DNA of 64,000 bases from Bombus terrestris (Eukaryota > Arthropoda > Insecta > Hymenoptera > Apidae): the NCBI RefSeq assembly GCF_910591885.1, contig NC_063274.1:9467725-9531724 (forward strand). The letters run 5' to 3'. The position numbers and the translations under genes were made by a program. The first letter of the stretch is position 1. Every line of letters starts with the position of its first letter. A model generated the notes under the pieces. It was given only the letters and a program-made list of their open reading frames with translations. It did not search any database and was not told the DNA's origin. Below are positions 35,046-48,610 of this stretch, in pieces.

Positions 35046-38000
35046 GCTCGTTTTAAATGTGGAAAAGATTAGCCATTCGGTGCGTGGTGTAATTAAATTT
35101 TCTTAGCCGAGTTGAATTTTCAATTGGATTTCGGTGATTGAACGCGTCCAACAAAATTATCGTTCCATTTTGTATCCGGCAACTGCCTGCGTTTGACGGA
35201 ATCCATTACCTCGCAAGATCGGTTCAAGAATTTGCAAGCGCGAATGATGTTACCGTGAGGAAACTGCCGCGCTACTTGTTTGGAAACGAGCTATCTAATA
35301 AACGCAGCTAAGATTTGTCGAGTGAATCGACGTAAAAATAAAAATTCGATCGTAACGTCTCTTTAACTAGCAACATTAAATTAGAGTAAAAATCAGGTAT
35401 TCATCTTGGAATTTAATATTCAACTGACTTAAAGAACGTCTCAAGTAATTATACTGTTAAAAATATCAAAGCATCAAACTTTTCTCAAATTCCTTCTTAA
35501 CGCCACCTAAATTGAACTTGATCGTACAGAGTTCAATCGTATTCAATAATATTTAAACTCGCAATCAAACCGGTTCATCACCAAAAAAAAAAAAGAAACG
35601 ATACATGTTTCGCAACGAAATCATTCTTGAAACGCTTATTTAATAACGTACAATCCAGGTTGGCATTCGACGAGGTAATATCGGATTGTTGCTTCGGCGA
35701 GCGTAAACACGAGCAAATATAAGAAGGATCGGTGGCCGGGTCAGAGACTGCGGTGTGTTTCCACGTGAAATTCATTTTGCTGAAGGCGTTTTGAAAGGCT
35801 TTTTTCTATCAACATTCTTCTTATATCATTCTCTTTTAATTCTCTTCGAACTACATATATCTATGCTCCCTCTTTCGTATACTCACGCACATCTACCTAG
35901 GATGCACCGATAAAATTCGAAGTTGTTCAAGCGTTACATAGATTCGTCGCGAAATAGTCTATTGCGCGAAAGCGGAGGTCGGTGCGTTGCAAGTGAGAAA
36001 CGAATTGTTCGTTGAATGGTTCGTTCGATCTCTGCACCCCGACGTTCCGGTCACGGAGTTCGATGAAAATTTCACATATTCGAACGTTCTGAGTTCCCGA
36101 TACTTTGTTGCTGCCTCGCATTGAGGCTGTATTTCCATGCTGACGAATTTATGACGCGTGTGTCAAGTACTGATACAAGACATGGTTTTTTTGCGAAGAA
36201 GTGTCCATCGAACTGGAAATTTTGTCTCTTTGCACCGCCCCAAGACAATTATTTTTTCGACCAACAAATATGTCCAAGGATCTTTTGAATTTTGTTGCGT
36301 GTTTTTTCTGCGATGTAAATTTGATTCTATGTGAAGATCTTATGAAGGGATATTATTTTTTGATGTTTCTTATTTAAAATCTTCCCATGTTAATGTAATT
36401 ATTTAACACTAAGCATATTGTTAACCTTTATATTGATAAAATTTTTTAATTCGTGAATTAATAGGATTGATAGAATTTTTTTTCCTTTTTTAAAGTAATA
36501 ATGTCCTTGGCACGGCCTTGAATTTAAGTGTCAAATGACCTCGAAATAATTGGGTTAAATTCGAGTTAGAGTAAAAACATTGTAAAGTGACAGAACATTG
36601 TTCTGTTGTACATTAAACTTTTTTATATCTTTACAAGATTCTCCTGCCTCTGTACTTATACATGTCGTAAGTTTTTAGACAGCATAAACATCGCTGTGTT
36701 CAGCATAAAAATCTAGGGTCAAGGATGGAAGATACACATAGAATCTGGCAAAATAGAAAATCCTTTTTAGATTACTCGCCCTTTGATAAGAAGAATTTTA
36801 ATGCAAAGGTCATGGGAATATAGCAAAGCTGGAAGATTCAGCTGAAAGCGACTCTCCTCGACATATTATTCGTGTAATCTGTTTCATTTTTGATTCACCC
36901 ACGAACTAGGCAATAACAAACAACACTGTTTTTGTCTCGTTCCTTTTATTCCAAATTTATAGAAAATTGTCTTAACTACTTTTTAGCCTTGACCAACGTT
37001 TCTTATACGTATGTAATGTCTATCTTTCTTCAAAGAAGACACGCAACATTATACGATATCTCAAATGGAAGGGGACAGAAGAGCTCTAAACACGCTTCGA
37101 AATAATTAAAGCCATATAGTTTCTCTTTATCATCTACATATATACGATCATCGGTTCGTTGCAATCAAATATTAACAGACGCCAGTTAAAACGTAACGCG
37201 GCATAATTTATTCTTGCGTTATAATTTATTCTCTTTTCCAGTGTCAGAAGTAAACGTAGCAAAAACATCTTGGCAAAAAAAGGAGGCGGTAGTGGCGGCA
37301 CGATGACAGCAAGGGAATGGGAAGAAAGATTTCAATGAGCGTGGATAAAATCTTGAATAACGTTCTCGCCCTCTTAAAACAACGGTTGATTTATCTTCGA
37401 GAAACATTTCCTCCGAGGACAGGTTCGTTTCGATTTTTTAAAAACCCCACGCTACATCGATTAGCTTACGAACATCCCACTGCGGCGAACGTTAATTATT
37501 AAAAACGTGAAATCACGGTGAATGGCGATTACGTGTTTAAATGTAAAATGCGTTTGACGCGGCGATTAATTCAACGTGCCACACTGGATTGTTAAGTCGG
37601 CAATGTTTTGTCCCAAGGCGGAATAAATTACCCACGCCTGCATGAGACGTTCGCCGAACGGGATCTCTGATCGACCGGGGCTAATATTTTCTCTTGTTTG
37701 TTTCGTTGAATAAGGTAATCTTCAAATGCTTACAAATCAGATGATTAAATGAAGGTTTAACGATGTCCAGGTCTATCTTAAGTTCAGAATTTAATTATAC
37801 AGTTAAAGGGATCGTGACTGGTTCGGTAGCTACGTACGAAATTTGTTTATAAATGAAGACCATGAAAGAAATATGAGAAGCAGAGCTCTTATTAAATTAA
37901 CGTTTAATTAAATAAAATTTAAATTTAAGCCTGTATTATAGGCAGGTGCAATAAGTGGAGTCCAATTTTCCATCTATTATGAATTTATACTAATCGTTTA

Positions 38001-41000
38001 TATCGTTCCTCTTAGTATGTAGTGTATGTTAATGGACATGCTACGGTAACAATGGCCGGCAACCATGGATTAGCGAATAAACCGATGATAGTAACGATTA
38101 AGGAGCAAATTGTTCATTACAGTGCAGCTGTGTGCGACAGTTGTATTTAGAACATCTGGAAATATTGTTTGCGAACTCTTGTCTCCATTCTCTTTGTCAA
38201 ATGTCTCGCGTTCATTTCATTAAGATATTGAAAATTCTACGGTAGCTCGTTATCTGGAATGAATTGAAATTAGAAGTTCTCGACGGTTCAACAGTTGTTC
38301 GCCATTTCGAAATTACTCAATGTTTAATATCCTATATTTGCGATAAATTGTGAAATATTCTATATTTACCGAAATATTGAACTATGCACGTTTATAGTTT
38401 CTATATACATTTTCAGATTCGTTCTGAATTTCGTCGATATAATTATATTCATGAAAATTTCAATTTATAAATAAAATGTATAATTTATTCAATACGCTTC
38501 CATGAGCCGCTGTATATAAAATTATAAAACGACAGAAATAGCGTTCGTATAAACTAATTTTCTTCGCAAATAAAGCCTTTTTACAAATATCTATCATCGG
38601 AGTATTATCGGAAAAACAATGCATTTCGCTTAACGAAATCGAAAGGCGATGAAATTTATGAGAGAAAAGGTCGATCCCTACGGATACCTATTATCCGGAA
38701 TAAAACTTCAATAAGGAAGGTGGTGTAGCTATTCGACGAGTTAAATGTGCCATAAGTAATGCATCTCCGATCGAACGTGTGCACCGGAAAAAGATTACCT
38801 TCACTTTCCATTCGCTGAATTTTATTCGTCGATACTAAATACGTGTGCATAATTTTAGAACAATTCGCCGATACTGTGGACAAAACTGTTGCTATATATT
38901 AGAACGTTGGTAGACGAGGTGATCTGTTTCTGTTCATTTATCGAGATATAAAAACGACAACGTAAGAGGAACGGAAATGATTCGTTTGAAGGGAAAGTAA
39001 TATCTCACCTAATTTCGGTCTCCGTTATTTGCAGGATTGATCGAATCGCGTAAAAAACTGCTTCTTACGTTTCCTCCTTTAATCGAGTCCACTGATTAGA
39101 GTTTCATCCGGACTTTGCTTATAACACACGTCGATAATGGAATTGTCAAAGTGAAGCGTCTTCACAGAATGAGGATAATTTAGTATTTCAGATTGCAATT
39201 TATAACACGGTACTTCGTTGCTTCCCGGTATGCCTCGTACGTCTCTGTCTAGGATTACAAAGGGTTATTTCGATTATCTTCCGCTTTAAATTTTCGAGGA
39301 TTTCGTTTCTACATAACCGCTTATTCTTTTACAATTATTACAATTGTATTCTAAATCGCTTGTAATTTAATTTAAATTACATGCTTAAAGAAATTAGACG
39401 ATCTTTCAATTTCTTTTTTTTTCAATTAGATATCTAAAGAGACAGCAACGCATCAAAAAATTCTACGTCTATTAAAGTCAAATACGTCAACAGAAAATTA
39501 AAATAAAAAATACAGAAATATTATGAAACATATCACGGTAGTAGCATTCACTCGATGTCGGTGATCCAAAGGTTCGTAAAATGAAGTCGGTATTTTTGTA
39601 ACAAACAAAATCCTCCATCTCCCGATACAAAGAACTTGGAGAAATCCCTTCGAAGAAAGCAACCAAGCCGATCCAGTTCACACCTCACTCGTTTGTTCAC
39701 TTTAGAACACGTTTAGTGTCTCGTCGGCCATTACCCAAGGAAACAGACAGACTGGAGCACGCGACGATCTCGAGGAGGAGTCTTATCTCAGCCATCGTGA
39801 ACGCGACACGTGTGAGAGAGAGTTTTACGCTCGAACGTTACACCTGATGGATCTCATTTACCGCGCGTATCTACACTCGCGAGTGGAACTGTCAAGGATC
39901 GCATCGATTCACCTCTGAAATGCAATCTTGCTGGAACGGTTCCCGGTCGTTAGTACTTTTTCCAGGATTTAAAGCGTTCTTCGTTCGAGCTTTATTGAAA
40001 TTGCGGCATCGATCCTTCAGCCAGCGCGTTCATTTGTTACAACTAAGACGCGCCGCGAAGAAAGCCAAAATACTCCCTTCGTTTTCATCGATTCGATAAA
40101 GAATTCTTTCTTTTTATTTCGTGTTTCAGTGAGCTTCAACGGAGTCCCTTTAAATACGACAATGGTCGTGAAACGTTTTCCGAGAGATCACCGCGGTTAC
40201 TTTCACTTTATTTTTTTGTTTGTAAGTTATTTTTAGAAGACTTTAGCACCGACCTTTTAGTGATAATTTCTACGGGTTAAAGTAAATCAGAAGTTAAAAG
40301 TGATAAAATTGTTATTGCATAAAATCGAAGGCTTCGTTTTTGGGAAAAATTCGCTTGAAAATCAATGGATATATTCCTGACTGACATTACAACATCATTT
40401 GGCCGCGACTTTTTATGCTTTGAGCGTATAATGCTAAGACATTCTATTTCTGGATATTTCACCATCCATATTTTTACTTTATTCCATATTCTTTTTAGAC
40501 ATTCACGACTTTGCATTTTTGATTGTCGGTATTTATTTATTTTCATTATTAACAGATGTCAAAGTGATTTATTATACGGAACAAAATTGGCCGTGTCAGA
40601 GATGCCTCCTTAAAACGGCGCATTTAGCATGATGGGACGAGCAACGACCTGTCAGCCGACGATATACGACCGCCATTGAATTTTGCTTGTGCAATAACGC
40701 AAAGTCGCGGGAATATTTCTCGTTCTACTTGACGCGTGATAGAATCGGGTGAAATGAAAAATTGTGTGGCTGCGCGACCTGCGCGATGTAACGCATCAGT
40801 GTTTACGCATCAACCCCTTTCGTTCGTTTTCGAGTTGAGCATCGGAGGGCTGAAAAGCAGCCGATTCACCACGACTGACACGATGGAAAGTTAATTGCGC
40901 GTGAAACGAACGGAATGGGTTGTGACAGGGTACTGGCCTCGATATATTCGCATGTATCCATAGTATAAGGAGCGTCACGAGTATTTTCATACAGAGTAAA

Positions 41001-42599
41001 TGAGATTGCGTGGATAAAGCAGGTTAAAAAGAGGAAAGAGAGATAGGGTGCGTCGTTTGTTACGCGGTAGCTACTTTATCAATTCAGTTATTTAGGAGGC
41101 TTAGGGAATTTCTTTTAAAGAGGGAGGTTACGACCCTGGGGGAATGTTGTTTGAATAAAATTGGGCTTAAGTTGTAGGGGAGGATAAGTATGGAAGTATA
41201 TTGAAATATTTATTGCCTGTAACCGTGCCAATTTGTTTGTGAAAGCCTCTTTGAATATTGAACGTTTGAAGTTGTTGAATTTTACTTTTCAAGTTGTTAG
41301 ATCACATTAGATTTTAGGAAGCAGAGGATTTCTGTGCGAAACTTTTAGACGTCTGATCTTTCTGTTTCCACGATTTTCATACAAATATTCTTTTAGCACG
41401 TAACGAACATAGCAATTAATTTGTAATTTCTTCGTATATAGAAATTCAAAATTGAACATATAATATCTGAGTATAAATAGAGGGTGAGAAACTTTCAATT
41501 TGTTATTCCACATAGCAAATACTCTCTACAATAACATACATTTCAACGTCTGAAGTCAATTAATCATTCAGAAATTCTCAATCTATGCACCTCTGCCTTC
41601 CCAAAATATTGACAAACAGAAGTATTATAAATTATTACAATTGTTACAAACAAAAATAGATTTAACTAAATCAAACCAAGCTATATCAATGCCATAAATT
41701 TACGTCTACTCGAAATCCATCGTGATAAGATTTTACATTCACGATATTATTCTTCTTCCTCCTTGCTTCAATCCTCCTTGAAAACGTAAAAGTGGAGGTC
41801 GATTATCCGAAGAGTGGCACGTTTTAATAGCGTGGTTTCGCGTCGGAAAATAAGGTTAAACCAGAAGCGAGATGACGAAAGACGAAGTTTGTTGGCGAAT
41901 AGTCGGAGGAACGATCTTTCGTGGCGACTTTTAGCAAGGTCTGTGTGCGAATCCGCGCAGAGCTCTCGTAAAAGCACTCGTCGGCGAAACAAACGCGCGA
42001 GCACAGCCTGCCGTGACTTCTGTTGCGAATTGCTCGCGTTTTGTAACGCTAATATGAAAACTTGGCCGCGGAATAATTCCTGCGGCCAACCCCACGCGAT
42101 ATTAGTTTATTTCCCTCCTGTAACAGGGTGTTTCTAGCCAACATTTTTTAGTACGCAATGTATCATCTTTACAGTAACAATTTTTTCTTGTAAGAACAAA
42201 TTGCAATAAGATAGGATTTTTTTAGTCATAGAAGCTTCAACAACTTAAACTTCAATTTTGAATTTTTGCAAATTTAAGAATAACCAAATTTTGTATATTA
42301 GAAGGTACCATTAATCTACAGCATAATGACAGAGGTAGAGAGAATATCGCGTATTTCCTTTAGATACAGCAAGAAAAAGAAACAAAATTATTTCAATAAT
42401 AAATTATTTGAATAACTTTATCATAAATAAGCACAAGATAAATATCCCACTTTATACCACGCTAAGTAAAATAACTTTTATCAATTCATTACACTTAAAA
42501 TACGTCGGAGATTTAAAGTCTTTTTGCGATTAAACATTTCAAGAGCAAAAGTTCCTTTTTTGCTTTTTCACGTGCCTTTGTCCCTTTCGCTAGTATACT
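35046..42599. other. Long gene-free stretch
   Basis: I found no gene in these 7.5 kb. All open frames are below about 110 codons, and none carries a recognisable domain. Slightly CpG-richer patches lie at 35660-36120, 37560-37680, 39700-40060, 40640-40990 and 41810-42100; these are the likeliest places for regulatory sequence. A solitary acagggtg transposon-end motif occurs at 42123-42130. Confidence 0.55.
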
Positions 42600-42960
42600 A
42601 TCAGCAGCCTTTATTTAATTACTTTCATCTTGTATCACGGCGCTCGCTACTCTCCATGTTCTGACCGCGGCCGAAATCCGCAGCCCTTCTCTCGTTTGCT
42701 TCTTTTCTCTATGCTTATACGGAAATTCAGTTATGCTCTGATACCAGCCTCTACTTGTCGATACTCGTTCCGCCCCGTAAATTCCGCTCGACGAGGAAGC
42801 TCGCGCTGCCTCGGAAATCGAAACTTTTTATCACGAAACCTCGCCGAACTTGTTCGTCCCGCGCGAGTCCACCGTTGCAACTTGCGGCGTGGCTTCTCGA
42901 AATCGCTGACCAAGTTGCGAGAAGAATTAGTGGATAAGGAATAATCGCATAAATATCCGT
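42600..42960. other. GC-richer island
   Basis: CpG-rich patch open in three overlapping frames (up to 104 codons on the plus strand). None has a recognisable domain, and the frames shadow each other. It is more likely noncoding. Confidence 0.35.
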
Positions 42961-43304
42961 AAATATACGTTTGCGACACTGTTTTCTTTTGGAATGCTAT
43001 TTTGTTGCGGGATAATATTGCACGAGAGTGGAAGTTGAGGATATGTTGTTCTATTTATAGTATGCGCAAAATTATTTGAAAGTTTGGTAGTATAAATAGT
43101 TCTACGTTAATTAGTGAGTATTTGAACGCGTACTACAGGAAAGTTTTATGTCCTGTAGTTAGAATGTTAGAATTTAATTATAGAATTCATTCTAACAAAG
43201 TTAACAATTATTTAATGAAACTATTTTGTAATCTTTGGATTGTAGGACACAAAGATTTTGGAAATATATTATTCTGAATTCTACGATATTCGGATTGAAA
43301 TCTC

Positions 43305-43372
43305 CTTATATATTATTATAATATTATATAATATATAATATAATACGATATAATATAGAATTATATATATAG
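43305..43372. repeat. AT-only simple repeat
   Basis: A nearly pure A/T tract of TATAAT and TATATA units, broken by a single CG. Confidence 0.9.
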
Positions 43373-44905
43373 TCAATTGTCCATAAAAAGCATCCTCTTT
43401 CATTCATCTCGCCCCAAGTTCTATCACACCATATACAATATTACTACAATACATTATTGTTTCCCAACTCACCTCCCATACTCCATAACTATTGCTTCGT
43501 CGAATCCATCACCCTGGAAAATCATGTTACACTTACGAAGACGTTGTTATAGCTCATCGAAGGCATTAAGACGTAATAATAAATGGTCCTCTCCTATAAA
43601 CCACAGCGATTAGGGTGAGTTAACGAGAGTTAGTTGACGCGGCTTCTATTGCTCTACGAATTACGATGGGGCAGTAGTTATATCTACATTTTATTACTGG
43701 CACACTCTCAGTTTACCCGTGACATACAACGTTTGCTGTAAAAACAGTAGAAAAGAAAAAACGGGTGTAAGTATAAAGACACGGAGAAACTTCTTATAGT
43801 GGCTGGTAATGTCTTCCCATTAACGTATCCTTTTGAACGATCGTGGAATCTTGGGGAAAGAGGGACTGAAATGACATCGCGGCGGAACTTCCGCGAAAGT
43901 TGTCGCGCAAGAAGACTTGGATGGTGTGCTAAAGCGGTCCGGTTGTTTCTATGCTAATGTTATGGAACCGTGGAAACGATTCTTCGGTGAATCTAAATGA
44001 AATCACCGATCATCGTCTTACTGCCGCTGGAACAAGTACGACACTCGAGTTTTGTTTCAGTGCTTGATAACTCGTTCAATTATGGTGTTTGTATGCTGTT
44101 GCGGAATAATCGGGGTTTATGCTATTTCCTTTTTCATTTCATTTAAGAGTAACACTCAGTTCAAAAACGTTAATTGTTTAAGAGATGCGAAAAACTGTCT
44201 TCCAACATTATGACTGTCAGTGAAAAGAATAATAGTCATAGAACAAGATGAAGTTTCAATTTCGTTAGAAAATACCACTATGTTTTAATTTTTCCAACAA
44301 GAAGAATAATACTCATAAGAAAATCATCGTTAAAAATTTTCACCGAACTGATGGTTTTAAAAACACATTTGTAACAACGCGCGACAAAATAATTTCTATA
44401 ATGTTTAATAATCAAAAGCAAAGCGACATGGCCATATATCAAGACAGTGCTTAGTATCTCCACTTCACTGTATCGTCGTTTATCTCCACTTGGTTTCCAA
44501 GTCTGAATGAAAGCAGTGTTGTCATTGAATTTCGAATCGAAGCAATTGAATAAATCTAGGTTATCCCTAGGTTCTAACAAAGGTACCTTTGTCCGACGAT
44601 TCTACTTTGCTCACAACGACCACTCTGTGCGGTTCGTCGTTCCCGGTAAATCCATCACGAGCGAGTTGCACAATCGCGTCATGTCGTAACTCCTAAGTAT
44701 GCCGCATTTACGGCAACGCTTTTCCTTATTCACGAATATTCACGAATTAGATTAGCATTCAGTGGTGGTAAACGTGATAGTGTCGCCGAACGTCGGTACG
44801 TACCCGAGATAACTTCGAAACTCGTGCCGGAATTTCGTGATATCGTCAAAGATTACACGACTACTTGCATCTGGTTACACAAACGCTCACGTTCGTTGCA
44901 AATTT

Positions 44906-44974
44906 AAAAAAAAAGAGAAAAAAGAGAAAAAAGAGAAGAAGAAAAAACCTGGGTAAAAAGAAGATAAAAGAAGG
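44906..44974. repeat. Purine-rich (AAAAGAG)n-like tract
   Basis: Irregular repetition of AAAAGAGAAAA units on the plus strand. Low-complexity DNA with no other signal. Confidence 0.8.
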
Positions 44975-46299
44975 TCGATTTTTTTTGTCGAAGTTACGAT
45001 AACCGAGGTCGTTTTCCCTTTCTACGGATTGCGTTTCAGATATTAGCCGGGCTTTGTTCGCTGGGCTACGAGACGAGAAGTTTGGAAAACAAAAATTGAA
45101 GCACTTTCGTTGGCCCGTTGAAATTCGAGCGGAAAAAATTAAAAGTGAAAGAGGGAAAAGCGAACTAGGAAAAGTTCCCGTTCCTGTGAAATTGTTTCTT
45201 TCATTCGTTTCCACCGCTTCAGGGAAGCGAGTCACGGCATGGAAAATAAGTTAATTTCAGAGGAAGAAAAATTAGGATTTAATTTTCAATTTGAAAACAA
45301 TATTACAAATCTGTAACCAGGAAACTTTTCTCAAACTTCCGGGATCCGGACCGTTCTTTATCTGCTAAGGGAACACCGCTTAAACAGGTTCTCTTTTTGC
45401 CTCTGTTCGCGGCTATATGCGAGTTCTTACGCTTTAACGGGTTTACCAACGGAGACGCTATTTCTTTCTTCGTTCCCGACTTTGCATTAATCAATGTTCA
45501 AGTTTTGGTTGATGAGTTTTGACTGAGCTTCGGATTTCTTTTTACCAATGTCGCTGAAAGACGGTTCTTGGAAGTTCTTCATAATTTAAACACATTATAA
45601 ATAATTTAAAACGTACCATGGTATAAGATAATTAAGTTTGTCACTCAGCTTATTCCTGGAAAGTTTTCCAGCGTCGGCCATGTATATTTTAAACATCCTA
45701 CTTCTACGCAATGTACTCTCGTAAAATCAAGTAATTAGTGAATTATATTACATTTATTACAATCTCGCAAGATTCAAACTCATCTTTTACTATTTTTATA
45801 CCAAGAGACATTTTGAAGCTAGCAACCGAAGAAATAATCACAAAAGACCAAGCAACCTCGAATATTATGACAATAATTTTATATTATATACATTAATATT
45901 TTTAATATTTGTTACATTTATATACATCGAAGAACCCACGCAAGAAATCTTCTTCTTGAACAATGACCAAAAGAATCGTCTCGTTTGTAAATCCCACTCT
46001 CCCTCAAAAAAGCAAGATAAAGGAAGGAAGGAAACACCCTTTGCCGGGATTAGAAGCAACCACCCTAGCTGGGGTACTTTAAAGCAGCCATAGGCAACCC
46101 CTTCTCACCGCTAAGCTAAAACTGCAAGCGAGTTCGTTACAAGGTATTCATCGATGAAACTTCCCCGACACGTTCTTATCAAGCACGTCGATTCTTCGAC
46201 GTGAATTAATTCCAGCGTGTAATCATTCGCGTCTTACGCCTTTACAGCGGTCGTTACGTTTAATTTCTGAGGGCATCGTGACCCGGTTTCGCGTTTCCT

Positions 46300-46740
46300 C
46301 CCTCTGCTCGTTATTACACCAGGAGAACGGTTGATCCACTCGACAGTTGGAGCAGCCACAGCTGCAACCTAGCCAACCGAGGCCCCGTATCTCTCTTTCT
46401 CCAGCAATGCTGGCTGCAACTGCTGTGCTACTGCTTCTCTACCGCTGTAGAATTCAAACCAGCCTCGTTCATGAGAATTGTATATATCTATGGAGCACCT
46501 GACGCCGGCGATCGCCTTCAAATTTGCACACTCGTTCATCTTTTATTCTATTTCGCCCCTCTATCATGCCTTCACACTCCCGTTCCATCGACGTTTCTTA
46601 TTTCGTCTCAGCCATGTCGATCTTTTTCCTTTATCCCCGAGTCCACACCAAGCCGGCTAGCTACCACCTGACCTTTCTTCCTCGAATAATTCTAGAGACA
46701 AGTATAGACTCTACATCTTTAGAACAGGGATGATTCACCA
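46300..46740. other. C-rich, pyrimidine-biased patch
   Basis: The plus strand is C- and T-rich, with three overlapping open frames of 60 to 69 codons within 46471-46733. They shadow each other and show no domain. The bias resembles that at 19.8-20.7 kb. Confidence 0.35.
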
Positions 46741-48040
46741 ACAGTGATAGACGCAAAGATTGTTTTCATCTGCATTTAATTCAAACTGAACAGTCGATAT
46801 TCTTGATGAATGGAACGGATACTTCATTCGTAGTAAAGCAACAACGTCTGACAAGCCTCAAACTTAACAAGTTTGGCAATAAGGAAACAACCGTTCGGAT
46901 ATCACACAGTTCTACCGACGAATTAATAATTGTGTCAACAATTTCAATCATCGATAGTTTGAAAATTTATGATACGAATTCCAATATTCAACTGAGGCTT
47001 GAATACAGTTTTCACTTTTGACGTTCACTGTGGATGATGAATCATCTATGACGCATATCTGAAACGTAGAAGTGCAAATACGCCTTAACTCCGATAGTTG
47101 GAAGATTTTTGCACGCACATGGAGCCATGAGTCTTCTCAAGCGGAAATTATAGCTTCTGGTTAGGCGGTTCTTCGCCCTGGCGATACCCTTCGCTTTTTC
47201 CTTCATTTACATCCAGCATAATTTACGCGAGCTAACTGCAGAAACTTCACGTCCCATTCCTCTCTCTCATGCAGGCCTGCTGTTGCATCGATCGATAACG
47301 GAAACTCGTTTCTTCCGTTTCCTTTTCCTCATCATTTCTTTATTGTTTTTTTTTTCTTTTTTTCTCCTTTGTTGTTCTTCGTTTTAGTTTGCCGTTGCCT
47401 CGGTTCGAACTATGTTCGAAACTAACATAATTTTAGCAGATGTGGTTCGTGATGTCCGCAAATGTTCGGAAAATGGGAAACTTCTTGTAGTATTAAGGAG
47501 AAGTATTAAGTTTTTACACTGTTGATTTTTGTTTTTGATTCGTTGGAGCATGTTGCACAGAGGAGTTTGATAACTCGAGACGTCAGCTTTAACTTCCCGC
47601 TGTCTCGCTGGGCAATTTTGAACGGGAACGATTTGAGAAGCTTGTTGGATTTTACACACTAAATGTTACTGACTAAGAATATAGAAGGAGTTTATATTAT
47701 AATTTAACGATCTACAACTTCTTTGTAAAAACAAGATTTAAGTTTGTTTCCTTTGATACGTTGTTATTTTCGTTTCTTTCTTCCCTCTCGCAAGGGAATG
47801 GAAAGCGGAAATATGTATGTATTCCGATTCTTTTTTCCATACATTAAATCCTATTTCTCATGCCATTTGATTACACTTCCTATCTTTTATCTGAGACTGT
47901 ATAAAATATATATTAATCTATAAATTGAAAAAAATGTAGATATTGAATGTACCAAATAGAGAAGCTCTTAATCTGACTTAAGAATTTATCTTACAAAGAA
48001 ATTAAATGAAGAATAGGTAACACCAAAGTTAGGCATTATT
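46741..48040. other. Gene-free stretch
   Basis: No recognisable gene. A T-rich tract at about 47335-47385 is low-complexity. Confidence 0.6.
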
Positions 48041-48610
48041 CGAATTGTCTCGAATAAATATTTATCCAAGATAATTATCGGAATAAATTCATATCAATCG
48101 AATAATTTATCTGTAGAATAATTACATGTTATCCGTAACAAATTATTTCTTACATTTATTCGAATAATGATTGCAGAATTATTGGAATACTAATACGAAT
48201 AATTGTTTGTTTCCACATAATTTTTTACATTGTAAGTATATACAAATACTAGATACTATAGAATTTTTACTATTACTATATATGTGAAATGAATAATTGT
48301 CACGAATAAATGTCAAATGAAGAATTTACCAAAGAACAATAAACTTTTTAATCTGGCATTTGAGAAGAATTGGTTATAAAAGTCAATATTACAAGTGAAC
48401 AATGCAGCTTGAAAATATATCTCACGTTCAATAGCATGTTCATCCTGATGTAACATAAATATCTGTATATAATATATAATTTTATCCGAATAAGATTTAT
48501 TCGATTAAATTTTTATTCAGATAAATCTTTATACGAATAATTTCTTATTCAAATAAAGTTTTGTTCAGATAAATACTTGCTCGATCGCATATTCGCTAAT
48601 GGCGAATAAA
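48041..48610. repeat. Degenerate cluster of CGAATAA / TTATTCG motifs
   Basis: The motif CGAATAA, its complement TTATTCG and one-base variants (GAATAAT, CAGATAAAT) recur many times on both strands, mostly within 48041-48205 and 48480-48610. Some are joined head to head, as TTATTCGAATAA at about 48158. Spacing is irregular, so this is not a simple satellite. It could be a decayed repeat or a cluster of sites for an AT-binding factor. Confidence 0.55.

Larger units (their letters stand above)
42961..46299. other. Gene-free stretch between islands
   Basis: I recognise no gene. Moderately CpG-rich patches lie at 43830-44030 and 44570-44850. A donor-like GGTGAGTTA occurs at about 43613 without a convincing acceptor. 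A minus-strand 124-codon frame at 44861-45235 covers the purine tract and is low in complexity. Confidence 0.5.

Noticed and set aside
44861..45235. 124-codon minus-strand frame
   Set aside because: It is generated largely by a purine-rich low-complexity tract and has no domain.
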